Source: Liolophura sinensis (taxonomy: Eukaryota > Mollusca > Polyplacophora > Chitonida > Chitonidae). From it: a stretch of DNA of 64,000 bases. Location of the stretch: NCBI RefSeq assembly GCF_032854445.1, contig NC_088295.1, forward strand, positions 66,991,058 through 67,055,057, in the 5' to 3' direction. The notes beneath the pieces were generated by a model. The model was not told the DNA's origin, did not search any database, and was given only the letters and a program-made list of their open reading frames with translations. The translations under genes and the position numbers were made by a program. Below are positions 63,972-64,000 of the stretch, one piece after another (position 1 is the stretch's first letter; each line of letters begins with the position of its first letter).

Positions 63972-64000
63972 CTGAAAAAAGGAAAAAAACACCACCAATA

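Overview
The window is eukaryotic nuclear DNA from an animal. It has spliced genes with GT-AG introns, AT-rich non-coding sequence, many tRNA-derived SINE copies, minisatellites and microsatellites, and no operons. The recurring SINE has a tRNA-like head, a conserved core and an (AATA)n tail. It resembles the V-SINE-like elements known from molluscan genomes, so a mollusc or another lophotrochozoan such as a brachiopod is the best guess. The species cannot be fixed from the sequence alone.

Two protein-coding genes are certain. The first is Notum on the + strand (coding exons 15138-36840). Notum is a secreted carboxylesterase that removes palmitoleate from Wnt proteins. I resolve 13 coding exons for about 550 residues, with an intact Ser-Asp-His triad. 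The second is coproporphyrinogen III oxidase (CPOX) on the - strand, a heme-pathway enzyme. Only its last six coding exons lie in the window (63971 down to the stop at 58356); the 5' part lies beyond the right edge. The genes converge tail to tail with about 21.5 kb between stop codons. They belong to unrelated pathways and nothing links their functions.

Layout: 1-15 kb is non-coding upstream sequence with SINE fragments, a 44-bp minisatellite, an inverted repeat at 5.0 kb and a tight group of three TCF/LEF-type motifs at 4.3-4.7 kb. A CpG-rich block at 14.57-14.75 kb may hold the Notum promoter. 15.1-36.8 kb is Notum. Its introns carry minisatellites with units of 51, 54, 28, 53 and 42/48 bp. 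37-58 kb is intergenic or 3' flanking sequence with SINEs, an 8-bp repeat array, a large inverted repeat near 56.8 kb and smaller hairpins. 58.4-64 kb is CPOX, with an inverted repeat and old duplications in its introns.

The most interesting observations concern Notum. (1) The 53-bp array in intron 10 runs straight into exon 11; its last unit contains the true splice acceptor and the first exon bases, so upstream units look like decoy acceptors. (2) Exon 11 is a symmetric exon wedged between two large minisatellites. (3) The exon 1/exon 2 junction is one base out of phase as written. (4) Exon 12 encodes an extremely basic tract. (5) TCF/LEF motifs cluster upstream of a gene known elsewhere as a Wnt target. 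I found no convincing new multi-gene system.
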